From: a bacterium
Lineage (GTDB): Bacteria; Armatimonadota; Fimbriimonadia; Fimbriimonadales; Fimbriimonadaceae
Assembly: GCA_027483535.1 (NCBI GenBank)
Contig: JAIXUN010000002.1
Coordinates: 124,001-188,000, forward strand
Direction of reading: 5' to 3'
DNA: 64,000 bases
The translations under genes were made by a program, and so were the position numbers. The notes below the pieces were generated by a model that was given only the letters and a program-made list of their open reading frames with translations, did no database searches and was not told the DNA's origin. Below, in pieces: positions 23,979-31,926 of the stretch (the first letter of the stretch is position 1; the number at the start of each line of letters is the position of its first letter).

Positions 23979-25031
23979 ATGCTGCAGTCGCTCTCGGTTT
24001 TGATGCTCGTTACGGCAGGCTCCTTGCAAGGAGTCGCCCCCTCCGCTGGAATCAGAAATTCCGGTCCGTACATCATTGCTGACCTTTCTAAGTCGCAGCG
24101 TGCCATCTTTGCGTTCAACGAGAAAGCATCTTTCTCGGCTCGGTCCCTGAGCAACTGGGGCGTCGATCGTCCGCGACCCGTCTCGGAGTGCCCGGTTCGA
24201 GAGGTGGTGGATAGCCGTGCCGATATTCTCTCGCCCGTCTCTGGTCCGAATGTGCTTGTGGGCAGAGACATCTTGGACAAGTACGACTGGGTCTACGATG
24301 CAACAAACGATGCGGTGAAGCTGGTCGAAGGCTACGCGGATCGGATAAAGGAAGACGACCCGGCTTGGGAGCGCTCCCGAATACTCGTGGAGCCGGATGG
24401 CACGCTCGCCTTCCGAGTTCCGTTGGGATCCGACCGGCCCTCCATTCAGCTCCAAGCCATCCGGGTTTGGGCAACCGGAAAACCCATTCCTCCGAGCTTA
24501 AGGGAAAGCCCAATCTCGCTTTGGTCCGGTTCGGGCAGTTCTTACCGAGGCACCTCGATTGTTGATCTCCCAAGCGGAGTGACCGAGACCGGCGAGCGCC
24601 TGAGTAGGTGGACGCTGTTTACGACCTCGCTCCAGGAGGACTATCCGCACGACTTCCTATTCGCCCCCACCCTCCTCGCTTCTCATGAGATCATCGTCTC
24701 GTTGAAACGAAAGGAGGTTTTGTACCGACCGATGACGGAACTGGAGTCGGTGGGCCGTATTGTGACGATGCTGTGCGGCGTGCCCCTTAAAACCGATCCA
24801 AGCGGTCGCAAACTGCTGGTGGATGGGTCTCGCGTGATGGATGCGAAGCGGCGTGCCGCGGTGGCGGGCGCGGAGTTAGTCGCCATCAACGATTTCGCCC
24901 TGGACGTGGTGATCGGAATGTTTCGGACCCAAGACGCAGGTCGTATCGGGCGGCTGTTTGCGGCTATCCCGAACGAGGTGTGGGTGAAAACTCCAACGGG
25001 TCGCCGAGTGATGCTCCGCAAGAAATCGTAG
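23979..25031 (+). CDS. Secreted protein: degenerate retropepsin-like plus PDZ-like region
   Basis: 350 aa with a signal peptide (residues about 1-22). Around residue 33 IADLSKSQRAIFAF sits where clan AA peptidases have DTGAS. SGPNVLVGRDILDKYDWVYD (about 87-106) closely resembles the second conserved block (xxxGxDxLxxYDVxID) of retroviral-type aspartic peptidases. The last 55 residues (GAELVAINDFALD then VKTPTGRRVML) resemble a PDZ fold. The catalytic Gly is replaced, so activity is doubtful. Assignment rests on motif similarity only. It lies between convergent and divergent single genes, with no operon partner. Confidence 0.5.
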   Translation: MLQSLSVLMLVTAGSLQGVAPSAGIRNSGPYIIADLSKSQRAIFAFNEKASFSARSLSNWGVDRPRPVSECPVREVVDSRADILSPVSGPNVLVGRDILDKYDWVYDATNDAVKLVEGYADRIKEDDPAWERSRILVEPDGTLAFRVPLGSDRPSIQLQAIRVWATGKPIPPSLRESPISLWSGSGSSYRGTSIVDLPSGVTETGERLSRWTLFTTSLQEDYPHDFLFAPTLLASHEIIVSLKRKEVLYRPMTELESVGRIVTMLCGVPLKTDPSGRKLLVDGSRVMDAKRRAAVAGAELVAINDFALDVVIGMFRTQDAGRIGRLFAAIPNEVWVKTPTGRRVMLRKKS

Positions 25032-25034
25032 AGC

Positions 25035-25601
25035 TTAGCGGGCCCGGATGCCCGCAGCGGCCTTCTCCACCGTTTCTCGAATGCGATTGGCTCGGGTTTC
25101 TGGCTTCTTAGCCATCAGAATCCACTCCAAAATCGCTCTTCGGCTGGAAGGTGGGAAGGTTTTCCAGTTTGCGATTGCTGCTTCCGACGCGCTCAGGGCA
25201 TCCAGAAAGTCCTTTGGCGGTTCGTCGGTCGTAGCTTGATCGATCCGTTCCCACGAACCATTCGCCTTGGCGATCTCAATCGCCCGCAAGCCGGACGGTT
25301 GCATGCGATTTTCGGCAAAAAGCCGCTCCAGTCGGTCTTTGTTGATTCGCGACCAGGCCGATTTTGGCTTTCGCGGCGAGAAGAGCAACATCGATCGGTT
25401 CTCATCGAGTTTTGCGGGGCGACTATCGATCCACCCGAAGCAGAGACCCTCGTCCACGATGTCCCAATGGTTCACGTGCTTATCGGCAACGTGTTTTTTG
25501 TACACCACCAACCACACGCTCTCGGTACGAGTGTGGTTCTCCAGAAGCCATCCGTGGAGTTCTTTTCGCGAGGCGATTTCAACCTTCTCGTACCGATCCA
25601 T
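25035..25601 (-). CDS. YdeI/OmdA-family protein
   Basis: 188 aa. Typical family pattern: SRKELHGWLLENHTRTESVW, VVYKKHVADKHV, VDEGLCFGWIDSRP, SMLLFSPRKPKSAWSRINK, then a C-terminal helical YdeI domain with LDALSASEAAIANWKTFPPS and RRAILEWILMAKKPETRANR. E. coli YdeI and OmdA are linked to resistance to envelope stress or peptides; the biochemical role is not established. It starts 11 nt after maf and is probably co-transcribed. Confidence 0.8.
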   Translation of the reverse strand: MDRYEKVEIASRKELHGWLLENHTRTESVWLVVYKKHVADKHVNHWDIVDEGLCFGWIDSRPAKLDENRSMLLFSPRKPKSAWSRINKDRLERLFAENRMQPSGLRAIEIAKANGSWERIDQATTDEPPKDFLDALSASEAAIANWKTFPPSSRRAILEWILMAKKPETRANRIRETVEKAAAGIRAR

Positions 25602-25612
25602 GCCTTAACCAA

Positions 25613-26221
25613 CTAGCTTTGCGCGTAGGCGGCGACCATCCCTTGAACGAGGTCGACTGGTAGGCCGATTACGGTGTCCATTCGACCATCCAGGCTCTCG
25701 AGAAAGTCAAATCGAGGGTCGTTGGTGAGAACCTGAGCGCCATACGCTCCGGCTTTGTCCATTGGGTTGCCCGTGCGAATGTATTCCCAAACCGCCTCCG
25801 GCTCCAAGTGCTTGAACGTCACTCCTGTGGAGTCGCTGGAAACATGCGATCCTAACGGTCCCACCACCGCGACTCCGGTGATTACCCAGTGAGTTTTGCC
25901 GCTGAGAGTGGTGAGGATCCGGAAAGCGTCGTCGGCATCAGCGGGCTTGGCGTATTGAACCCAGCCGTTTTCGGTTTCTAGGGCCACCACGGTGTCACTG
26001 CCGATGACGAGGGCTTCGGGGTGTCGCTTAGCCACTTCCTGCGCCTTGGCGAGAGCTAGGCTTTCTGCGGTTTCGGTCGGGTCAGAGGTGGTTAGGGCGT
26101 CCTCGTCGATGTCGGCCGGATCGACGGTGAAGGTGTCGAACAACTGTTTCAGAAGTTCTTGTCGCCGGGGCGATGAACTCGCAAGGACGATGGGGAAGGA
26201 GGGCTGTTCGACCATCCGCAT
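25613..26221 (-). CDS. maf: Maf-family nucleoside triphosphate pyrophosphatase
   Basis: 202 aa. Hydrolyses dTTP/UTP or modified nucleotides to monophosphates. N-terminal LASSSPRRQELLKQL is the family signature. PADIDED, VIGSDTVVAL (catalytic Asp) and the FLESLDGRMDTVIGLPVDLV tail follow. Length is normal. First in a two-gene set with the YdeI-like gene. Confidence 0.92.
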   Translation of the reverse strand: MRMVEQPSFPIVLASSSPRRQELLKQLFDTFTVDPADIDEDALTTSDPTETAESLALAKAQEVAKRHPEALVIGSDTVVALETENGWVQYAKPADADDAFRILTTLSGKTHWVITGVAVVGPLGSHVSSDSTGVTFKHLEPEAVWEYIRTGNPMDKAGAYGAQVLTNDPRFDFLESLDGRMDTVIGLPVDLVQGMVAAYAQS

Positions 26222-26264
26222 AGTTTACGTAAGCAGCTCTACAGCCAAAAGGAAAACTTGATTT

Positions 26265-26555
26265 TCAAGAGATACCGTCGGCGCCTTTTTTGCTCGTGCC
26301 CTTGGATTCGAATCGAGCCTTCGCTTCTGCTACGAACTGAACGGCTGAGAATTCCTCGCCCTCACCATTGAGCGCTTGGGTAAGGCCAATCTCAATCTCT
26401 TTTCGCAAAGCTAGCAGTCTGGCTTCCTTTCGGGCCTCTTGTTCGGTGAGCAATTGGATGGCTGCGCTTACGACCTCTTCGGGGGTTCTGTACCGTCCCG
26501 AGGACACCAGTCTCAAGACATCCACTTCTAGTTCCTTGTCGATCTGTAAATCCAT
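26265..26555 (-). CDS. ParD-like ribbon-helix-helix antitoxin, no toxin adjacent
   Basis: 96 aa. The N-terminal pattern LVSSGRYRTPEEVVSAAIQLLTEQEA matches the ribbon-helix-helix dimer of ParD/CC2985 antitoxins, and VQFVAEAKARFES matches the C-terminal toxin-binding helix. The following gene is maf, not parE. The other side carries a divergent small membrane protein frame. It may be an orphan antitoxin, or the toxin may lie elsewhere. Confidence 0.78.
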   Translation of the reverse strand: MDLQIDKELEVDVLRLVSSGRYRTPEEVVSAAIQLLTEQEARKEARLLALRKEIEIGLTQALNGEGEEFSAVQFVAEAKARFESKGTSKKGADGIS

Positions 26556-26655
26556 CTCTTAGATTCAACTTTGCGGCTGGGTGCCGATAGCTCCGAGTAT
26601 CACAAAAACCAATTTATTGTTTATTACTTTCTGGGAAATCGATGCGATACTTTGC

Positions 26656-26910
26656 ATGGGGCCCGTCGAGAGTGTGCTGCGAATGGAAATGACAATTTTG
26701 ATTGCTTCGGTTGGGTTGACCATTCTTGGCCTGTGCCTATGCCATCGATTTTTTCCAGACAACTCCATCCCGAAAGCACGGCAAGTCCGGTATGTGCTCA
26801 GCGTCATTTGCTGCTTCTGCCTTTTTTCCTCGATCTCAAAGTTCACGACAGCCGAGCACACCCGAGATTCGGAGGCGCTCAAACGGGCCTTAGAGCGAGC
26901 GATTCGATAA
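26656..26910 (+). CDS. Small two-helix membrane protein, hypothetical
   Basis: 84 aa from ATG 26656; GTG 26581 and ATG 26683 also fit. Two hydrophobic stretches (TILIASVGLTILGLCLC and VRYVLSVICCFCLFSSI) are separated by HRFFPDNSIPK. The end is charged. No ribosome site or family recognised. Coding potential is supported mainly by the membrane pattern. Confidence 0.4.
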   Translation: MGPVESVLRMEMTILIASVGLTILGLCLCHRFFPDNSIPKARQVRYVLSVICCFCLFSSISKFTTAEHTRDSEALKRALERAIR

Positions 26911-27006
26911 AGAGGTGACGCGTCCGGGCGGACTGTATGCAAGAACACAAGCTTCGCCCCGCCCTGTAAAACGGACGGTCGGGTGTGGGGCGTAGAATGA
27001 TATGTA

Positions 27007-28212
27007 ATGCAGTTTGCCTCCATTCCTGAAGCGATCCAAGAGCTGAAAGCGGGTCGAATGATCATCGTCATCGACGATCCGGACCGCGAAAATGAAGGCG
27101 ATCTGGTCTGCGCGGGCGAATCCTGCACTCCCGAGATCATGAATTTCATGATCAAATACGGTCGAGGCGTACCGTTCATCCCGACCACCGCCGAACGGCT
27201 GGCTGAGCTTCAGATTCCGATGATGACGAAGAACAACACCGCTCGTCATGGAACGGCCATGGCCGAAACGGTGGACGCGATTCACGGTGCCACCACGGGT
27301 GTTTCCGCATTCGATCGCGCCCTTACGGTGAAGGTTTTCGTGGATGACAACGCCCAACCCAGCGACCTCGGTCGCCCGGGTCACATCATCCCGCTCCGAG
27401 CCGAAAAGGGAGGCGTTCTCCGACGCGCGGGTCACACCGAAGCGATTGTGGATCTCGTCAGCATGGCGGGCTTCAAGCCGGTGGGTCTGGGCTGCGAAAT
27501 CCTAAACGAGGACGGCACCATGATGCGCCTGCCCGACCTCATTCCGTTTGCCGAAGAGCACGGACTCAAGATCGTTACCATCGCTTCGCTCATCGAATAC
27601 CGCCGCCACCACGAGCAACTCATCGAGCGGAAAGCGGGTCCCATCGACTTCCCGACCAAGCACGGACATTTCAAGCTGTACGCCTACGAGCCCACGGTCG
27701 AGCGTGATCCGTACGTGGCGATCGTTAAGGGAGATGTCGCGGGAGACGATCCTGTCATCGTTCGGATGCACAGTTCTTGCCTCACCGGAGACCTCCTGGG
27801 CTCCCTGCGGTGCGATTGCGGCGACCAACTCTCCTTGGCGCTTCAAACCATTGAGAAGGAAGGCAAGGGCGTCGTGGTTTACATCCAGCAAGAGGGTCGA
27901 GGCATCGGTCTCATCAACAAGCTGCGAGCCTACGAACTCCAAGATCAGGGCATGGACACCGTCGAGGCGAACCTGGCGCTCGGCTTCAAGGCCGATCAGA
28001 GGGACTACTCCCTCGGGGCGCAACTCCTCGCTGATCTCGGCATCTCCAAGATTCGTCTCATGACGAACAATCCTGCCAAGCGAGCGGGTCTGGAAGGATT
28101 CGGCCTAGAGATCGTGGAGTACGTTCCGGTGGTCGCCGAGGCAGACGAGCATCGCGAGGTGTACATGAACACCAAGCGAGACAAGATGGGTCACATATTG
28201 CCCAGCGAGTAA
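27007..28212 (+). CDS. ribBA: Bifunctional 3,4-DHBP synthase / GTP cyclohydrolase II
   Basis: 401 aa, both first steps of riboflavin synthesis. RibB half: IVIDDPDRENEGDLV (Mg/substrate acids), HGTAMAETVDAIHGATTGVSA, GRPGHIIPLRAE, GHTEAIVDL. RibA half from about residue 205: HSSCLTGDLLGSLRCDCGDQ (zinc Cys), QEGRGIGLINKLRAYELQDQ, GFKADQRDYSLGAQ, TNNPAKRAGL. No FMN riboswitch is visible in the 96-nt upstream space and no ribosome site is clear. Confidence 0.96.
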   Translation: MQFASIPEAIQELKAGRMIIVIDDPDRENEGDLVCAGESCTPEIMNFMIKYGRGVPFIPTTAERLAELQIPMMTKNNTARHGTAMAETVDAIHGATTGVSAFDRALTVKVFVDDNAQPSDLGRPGHIIPLRAEKGGVLRRAGHTEAIVDLVSMAGFKPVGLGCEILNEDGTMMRLPDLIPFAEEHGLKIVTIASLIEYRRHHEQLIERKAGPIDFPTKHGHFKLYAYEPTVERDPYVAIVKGDVAGDDPVIVRMHSSCLTGDLLGSLRCDCGDQLSLALQTIEKEGKGVVVYIQQEGRGIGLINKLRAYELQDQGMDTVEANLALGFKADQRDYSLGAQLLADLGISKIRLMTNNPAKRAGLEGFGLEIVEYVPVVAEADEHREVYMNTKRDKMGHILPSE

Positions 28213-28221
28213 GAGAGTCGT

Positions 28222-28809
28222 TTAAACCGATTCAGCCCGAGGCTCCGGAACTTCTTCCGGAGCCTCGTCTTTTGTTTCCGTCACACCGCTCTCAGCCTCT
28301 TTCCCTTCCCGCAACCAAGTCCAGGCGAGGAAGATCATTGCGACGGTGATGCAGGCGTCGGCGACGTTGAAGACCGGAAAATCGGGGAGGTGGAACGGCC
28401 ACTTCTCGGTGATGTTCGCCAGCCGGATGAGGAACATGTCCGTCACCCCGCGAGGATCGAACAAGCGATCGATCAGGTTCCCGATCGCTCCGCTGAACAG
28501 CAGGCTCATGGCAATCACTCCGGGCACGCCATCGTTTTTGATCCCCTCTTTACTGTGCTTATGAATGTGGCGAGCCGCCATGTAAGCAATGACCACGGCG
28601 ATGGGCGCCATGAGCACCGCAAACCCCTTGAACATTCCAAAAGCGATTCCCTTGTTAAAGGTGAGGGTGAGCTCGAAGTAGCCGGGAATGGGTCCGCCCT
28701 GCCAAAATTGACCCTCAACCAGATTCGCCCGAACCCACGCCTTCACGCCCTGGTCTAGAGCCAGGGTGCCGATGGCGAGGGCCCAAAACGAAAGGATCCG
28801 CTTATTCAT
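28222..28809 (-). CDS. lspA: Prolipoprotein signal peptidase (signal peptidase II)
   Basis: 195 aa. Cleaves the diacylglyceryl-modified prolipoproteins such as those at 14836 and 33163. Four membrane helices; catalytic blocks GNLIDRLFDPRGVTDMF and FPVFNVADACITVAMI carry the two Asp residues, with FNKGIAFGMFKGF before them. The C-terminal tail (about 30 residues, Glu-rich) is longer than usual and its DNA forms the ribBA terminator. It starts 4 nt after the ileS stop and so is co-transcribed. Confidence 0.92.
   Translation of the reverse strand: MNKRILSFWALAIGTLALDQGVKAWVRANLVEGQFWQGGPIPGYFELTLTFNKGIAFGMFKGFAVLMAPIAVVIAYMAARHIHKHSKEGIKNDGVPGVIAMSLLFSGAIGNLIDRLFDPRGVTDMFLIRLANITEKWPFHLPDFPVFNVADACITVAMIFLAWTWLREGKEAESGVTETKDEAPEEVPEPRAESV
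28238..28274 (+). terminator. ribBA terminator nested in the lspA 3' end
   Basis: A perfect 13-bp stem (28238-28250 with 28255-28267, CTTC loop), then TCTTTTG on the plus strand, 26 nt past the ribBA stop. It encodes the PEPRA-like tail of lspA on the opposite strand. Confidence 0.85.
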
Positions 28810-28813
28810 TCGA

Positions 28814-31609
28814 TTAAGCGTTCACCAACTTGCGAACCACTTCGTAATCGCGAGCCGTGAGTTTGATCGTCTCCTCGCCAAAGGTGTAAGCCTGAACGTC
28901 GGGACGTCGAAGACGAGAACGTTCGCACTCTTCGTACGCACTGGGTCGGAAGGTGATATTTAACTCTCCCTGAGAGAGTTCGACCCAACTGACTTTCAGG
29001 AGGATCGAAAGATCTTCGGTCGAGAACTCGCGCAGGGTGTCTAGGAAGTCGCCTTCGGCCGCGATCTGTGCGATCGCGTTCTGACTGTTCTTCACCTCTC
29101 CGGTCGCCTTGTACGCTTCAAAAGCGGTGTTCAAGACCGCTCGGATCTCAAGCAATCGCGCGAACCGAATTTGCAGGGCCGAACCTTCGATCTCCTCCAT
29201 CCGGTCGTCGCTCGGGGCGGTGAATTCGGCCACGTGGATCGAATCCGTTTCTTCGCCAAGCACTTCGTAGAGCTTGATCCAGGTCTCCTCGGCGGTGTGA
29301 ACCAAGATCGGAGCCAGAAGCTTGAGCAGCGACTCAACGACATAAAGCGAAGCCGCCTGACCCGATCGTCGCGCCTCAGAATCTTCGGCATCGCAGTACA
29401 TCCGATCTTTGATGACGTCCATGTAGAAGTTGGAAAGCTGCTGGCGAGTGAACGCGTACACGTCTCCAATCACCTTGCCAAAGTCGTAAGCCTGGTAAGC
29501 CGCAATCGAATCGTTCACCAACAGGTCGACCTGCTCGACAATCCATTCATCGAGCGGAAGCAACTCTGCGGGAGCCATCGATCGCTTGTAGCCCTTGAGG
29601 TTGCCAACAAGGAATCGAAGGGCGTTTCGAACGTTGCGATAGTGCTCGCCAAACTGCTTCAGAATCGCATCCGAGCACGGGACGTCGTTGGCGTAGTCAA
29701 CGCTGGCAACCCAGTAGCGGAGGATATCGGCGCCGTACTGGTCGGAGGCGGCAACCGGGTCGATGACGTTGCCAAGTCGCTTCGACATCTTACGACCCTG
29801 TTCGTCAGTCACAAAGCCGTGAGTGACAACCGTCTTGTACGGAGCCGCGCCTCGGCAGGCATGACCAAGAATGAGCGATGTGTTGAACCAACCTCGGTGC
29901 TGGTCGGAACCTTCCAGATACAGGTCGGCGGGCCAGTTCTCTTTCCACGAAGGCTCGACGTTGCCTTCCAGGACGCACAAAGAAGAAGAGCCGCTGTCGA
30001 ACCAAACGTCTAGGACGTCGGTCTCCTTGCGGAAGGTTGTTTCGCCCGTCTCCGGGTGGGTGTAGCCGTGCGGAACGATGTCTTCTACAGGGGTGCTCCA
30101 CCATGCTTCCGAGCCGTGTTGCTCAACCAACTGGGCAACTGCTTCAATGATCTCCGGATCGAGAACGGGCTTACCGGAATCCAGTCCGTAGATGACGGGG
30201 ATTCCAACGCCCCACGGTCTTTGTCGCGAGATGCACCAGTCCGGGCGGTTGCGGATCATGGCTTCGATTCGGTTCTGGCCCTGGGCTGGGAGCCACTGAA
30301 CGTTTTCGATGCTGTGCAGCATGTTCGAGCGCAGCTCGTTGTGCTCAAGCGAGATGAACCACTGCTCGGTGGCGCGGAAGATGACGGGCTTGTCGTCGCG
30401 CTCGGCGTACGGGTACGAGTGAACGTAGTCTCGAACGTCTAGCAGGGCCCCAACTTCTTGGAGCCGCTCGACCACAACTTTGTCGCAGTCCTTGAAGTAG
30501 ACCCCCTCGAACTCGCCTGCTTCCTCGGTGAGCACACCCTTCGGGTTCACCGTGTTGGGTACAGGCAGGCCGTATTTCTGACCCGTGAAGAAGTCGTCTC
30601 GTCCATGGCTGGGGGCGGTATGCACCACGCCGGTTCCGTCTTCGGTGGTGACGTAGTCGGCCATCACCGCGATAGACGGGCGACCAAAGATCGGATGGTG
30701 GAAAGTCATGTGCTCGAAGTTGATACCGAGCATCTCTTTCACAACCGTAGGACCTTCCCATCCAAGAGCGGACGCGACCTTTTCGACCAACGCGCTTCCG
30801 ATGAGATAGTGGTCTTCGCCAACCTTCACCAGCGAGTACTCGAAATCGGGGTGGAAGGCACAGGCCAGGTTTGCCGGAATCGTCCAGGGGGTCGTGGTCC
30901 AGATGATGGTGTAGATGTTCTCGATGCCCTCGAACAACTGATTCGGATCGGTGCCGAGGGGGAATCGAACATAGATTGCCTTCGAGACGTGGTCGTCGTG
31001 ATAGACGATCTCGGTGTCGGCGAGCGCGGTTTGGCTGGTAGGTGACCAGAGGGTCGGTCGCAGACCCTTGTAGATGAATCCGCCTTCTACAAGTCGCTTG
31101 AAGGTGCGGATCAGCTCGGCCTCGTACTTGTAGGCCATGGTTCGGTAGGGAAGCTCCCACTGACCGTGGATTCCCAGCCTTCGAAACTGATCGGTTTGAA
31201 CCTGAATGTAGCCCTGAGCGTGCTCCCGGCAGGCCTTCACAAGCTCCACAACGGTGGGAGTTTGCTTCTTCTCGGCGAACTTCTTTTGAACGGCTTGTTC
31301 GATCGGCAGGCCGTGGTTGTCGAAACCAGGAACGTAAGGGGCTCGATAGCCCATCATGGTTCGGCTCTTGACCACGAAGTCCTTGAGGATCTTGTTCAGC
31401 GCGGTGCCGAGGTGGATACCCGAGTTTGTGTAGGGCGGACCATCGTGCAACACAAAGGTCGGCGCTGCTTGGCGCTTGCTTTGAATGTGGTTGTAAAGAT
31501 GTTTCTCGTTCCAAATGGCCTGAATCGACGGCTCCAGTTGAGGCAGGTTGGCCTTCATTGGAATGGTCGCATCGGCGTCCGGCAGCAGAAGAGTGCTCTT
31601 AAGGTCCAT
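28814..31609 (-). CDS. ileS: Isoleucyl-tRNA synthetase
   Basis: 931 aa. Charges tRNA-Ile and edits Val-tRNA-Ile. HDGPPYTNSGIHLGTALNK (HIGH block), the DWCISRQRPWGVGIPV block, DVLDVWFDSGSSS, and KMSKRLGNVIDP (KMSKS) are all present. The C-terminal end (EECERSRLRRPDVQAYTFGE) shows only one Cys, so the usual four-Cys zinc finger is missing or degenerate. It is followed by lspA and preceded by an unusual 300-nt leader. Confidence 0.95.
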   Translation of the reverse strand: MDLKSTLLLPDADATIPMKANLPQLEPSIQAIWNEKHLYNHIQSKRQAAPTFVLHDGPPYTNSGIHLGTALNKILKDFVVKSRTMMGYRAPYVPGFDNHGLPIEQAVQKKFAEKKQTPTVVELVKACREHAQGYIQVQTDQFRRLGIHGQWELPYRTMAYKYEAELIRTFKRLVEGGFIYKGLRPTLWSPTSQTALADTEIVYHDDHVSKAIYVRFPLGTDPNQLFEGIENIYTIIWTTTPWTIPANLACAFHPDFEYSLVKVGEDHYLIGSALVEKVASALGWEGPTVVKEMLGINFEHMTFHHPIFGRPSIAVMADYVTTEDGTGVVHTAPSHGRDDFFTGQKYGLPVPNTVNPKGVLTEEAGEFEGVYFKDCDKVVVERLQEVGALLDVRDYVHSYPYAERDDKPVIFRATEQWFISLEHNELRSNMLHSIENVQWLPAQGQNRIEAMIRNRPDWCISRQRPWGVGIPVIYGLDSGKPVLDPEIIEAVAQLVEQHGSEAWWSTPVEDIVPHGYTHPETGETTFRKETDVLDVWFDSGSSSLCVLEGNVEPSWKENWPADLYLEGSDQHRGWFNTSLILGHACRGAAPYKTVVTHGFVTDEQGRKMSKRLGNVIDPVAASDQYGADILRYWVASVDYANDVPCSDAILKQFGEHYRNVRNALRFLVGNLKGYKRSMAPAELLPLDEWIVEQVDLLVNDSIAAYQAYDFGKVIGDVYAFTRQQLSNFYMDVIKDRMYCDAEDSEARRSGQAASLYVVESLLKLLAPILVHTAEETWIKLYEVLGEETDSIHVAEFTAPSDDRMEEIEGSALQIRFARLLEIRAVLNTAFEAYKATGEVKNSQNAIAQIAAEGDFLDTLREFSTEDLSILLKVSWVELSQGELNITFRPSAYEECERSRLRRPDVQAYTFGEETIKLTARDYEVVRKLVNA

Positions 31610-31660
31610 GGAACTGGATTGAGTTTACCGGTCTATGGGTGAGACGCTTTCGACAGGCAC

Positions 31661-31711
31661 GGGTCGGTGTAAAAAACGGGTCGGTGTAAAAAACGGGCCG
31701 GTTAAAAAAAT
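31661..31711. repeat. 17-bp tandem repeats with phased A/T runs
   Basis: gggtcggtgtaaaaaac occurs twice in perfect tandem (31661, 31678), followed by a degenerate gggccggttaaaaaaat from 31695. The A-runs are spaced about 17 bp apart. Confidence 0.85.
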
Positions 31712-31740
31712 GGCGCCGGTCGGGAAGTTGACCGGTCGCC
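31704..31740 (-). terminator. Terminator-like hairpin in the ileS leader
   Basis: Stem ggcgccggtc/gaccggtcgcc (one internal mismatch) with T7 on the minus strand immediately after (A-run 31704-31710). The OYE gene already has its own terminator at 31901, so this may be an attenuator. Confidence 0.65.
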
Positions 31741-31900
31741 AATGTTGGGTGCCCTCTCCCAAGGGACCTCTGAGATGCCGTCGAGCATTTGCATGCTCCA
31801 GTCGCGATATCCTCCGCGATCCAATAGAGAGTATTGACAACTTTGGGACGAATTGGTATCCCCATTTTTGGGGATTCTCATAAGTATTTAAGCAGGTATC

Positions 31901-31926
31901 AAAAAGGGACTAATCTGTTAGTCCCT
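31901..31926 (-). terminator. Terminator overlapping the OYE gene stop
   Basis: A perfect 9-bp stem AGGGACTAA/TTAGTCCCT with a 4-nt loop, followed on the minus strand by T5. It contains the stop codon region of 31918-33018. Confidence 0.9.

Larger units (their letters stand above)
31610..31903 (-). promoter_or_regulatory. Long ileS leader with internal terminator-like hairpin
   Basis: About 300 nt lie between the OYE gene terminator and ileS with no gene. They hold a terminator-like hairpin (31704-31740) and two perfect 17-bp tandem units (31661-31677, 31678-31694) plus a degenerate third, each with a T6-T7 run on the minus strand. I looked for T-box hallmarks (GGGTGGNACC-type antiterminator) and did not find them. 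Confidence 0.6.

Noticed and set aside
26911-27006. FMN riboswitch before ribBA
   Set aside because: The space is under 100 nt and lacks the conserved junction sequences of the RFN element.
26565-27188. 207-codon minus-strand frame overlapping the ribBA start
   Set aside because: No family pattern; antisense to the well-supported ribBA N-terminus.
31610-31903. T-box riboswitch before ileS
   Set aside because: No GGGTGGNACC-like antiterminator or specifier arrangement was found.
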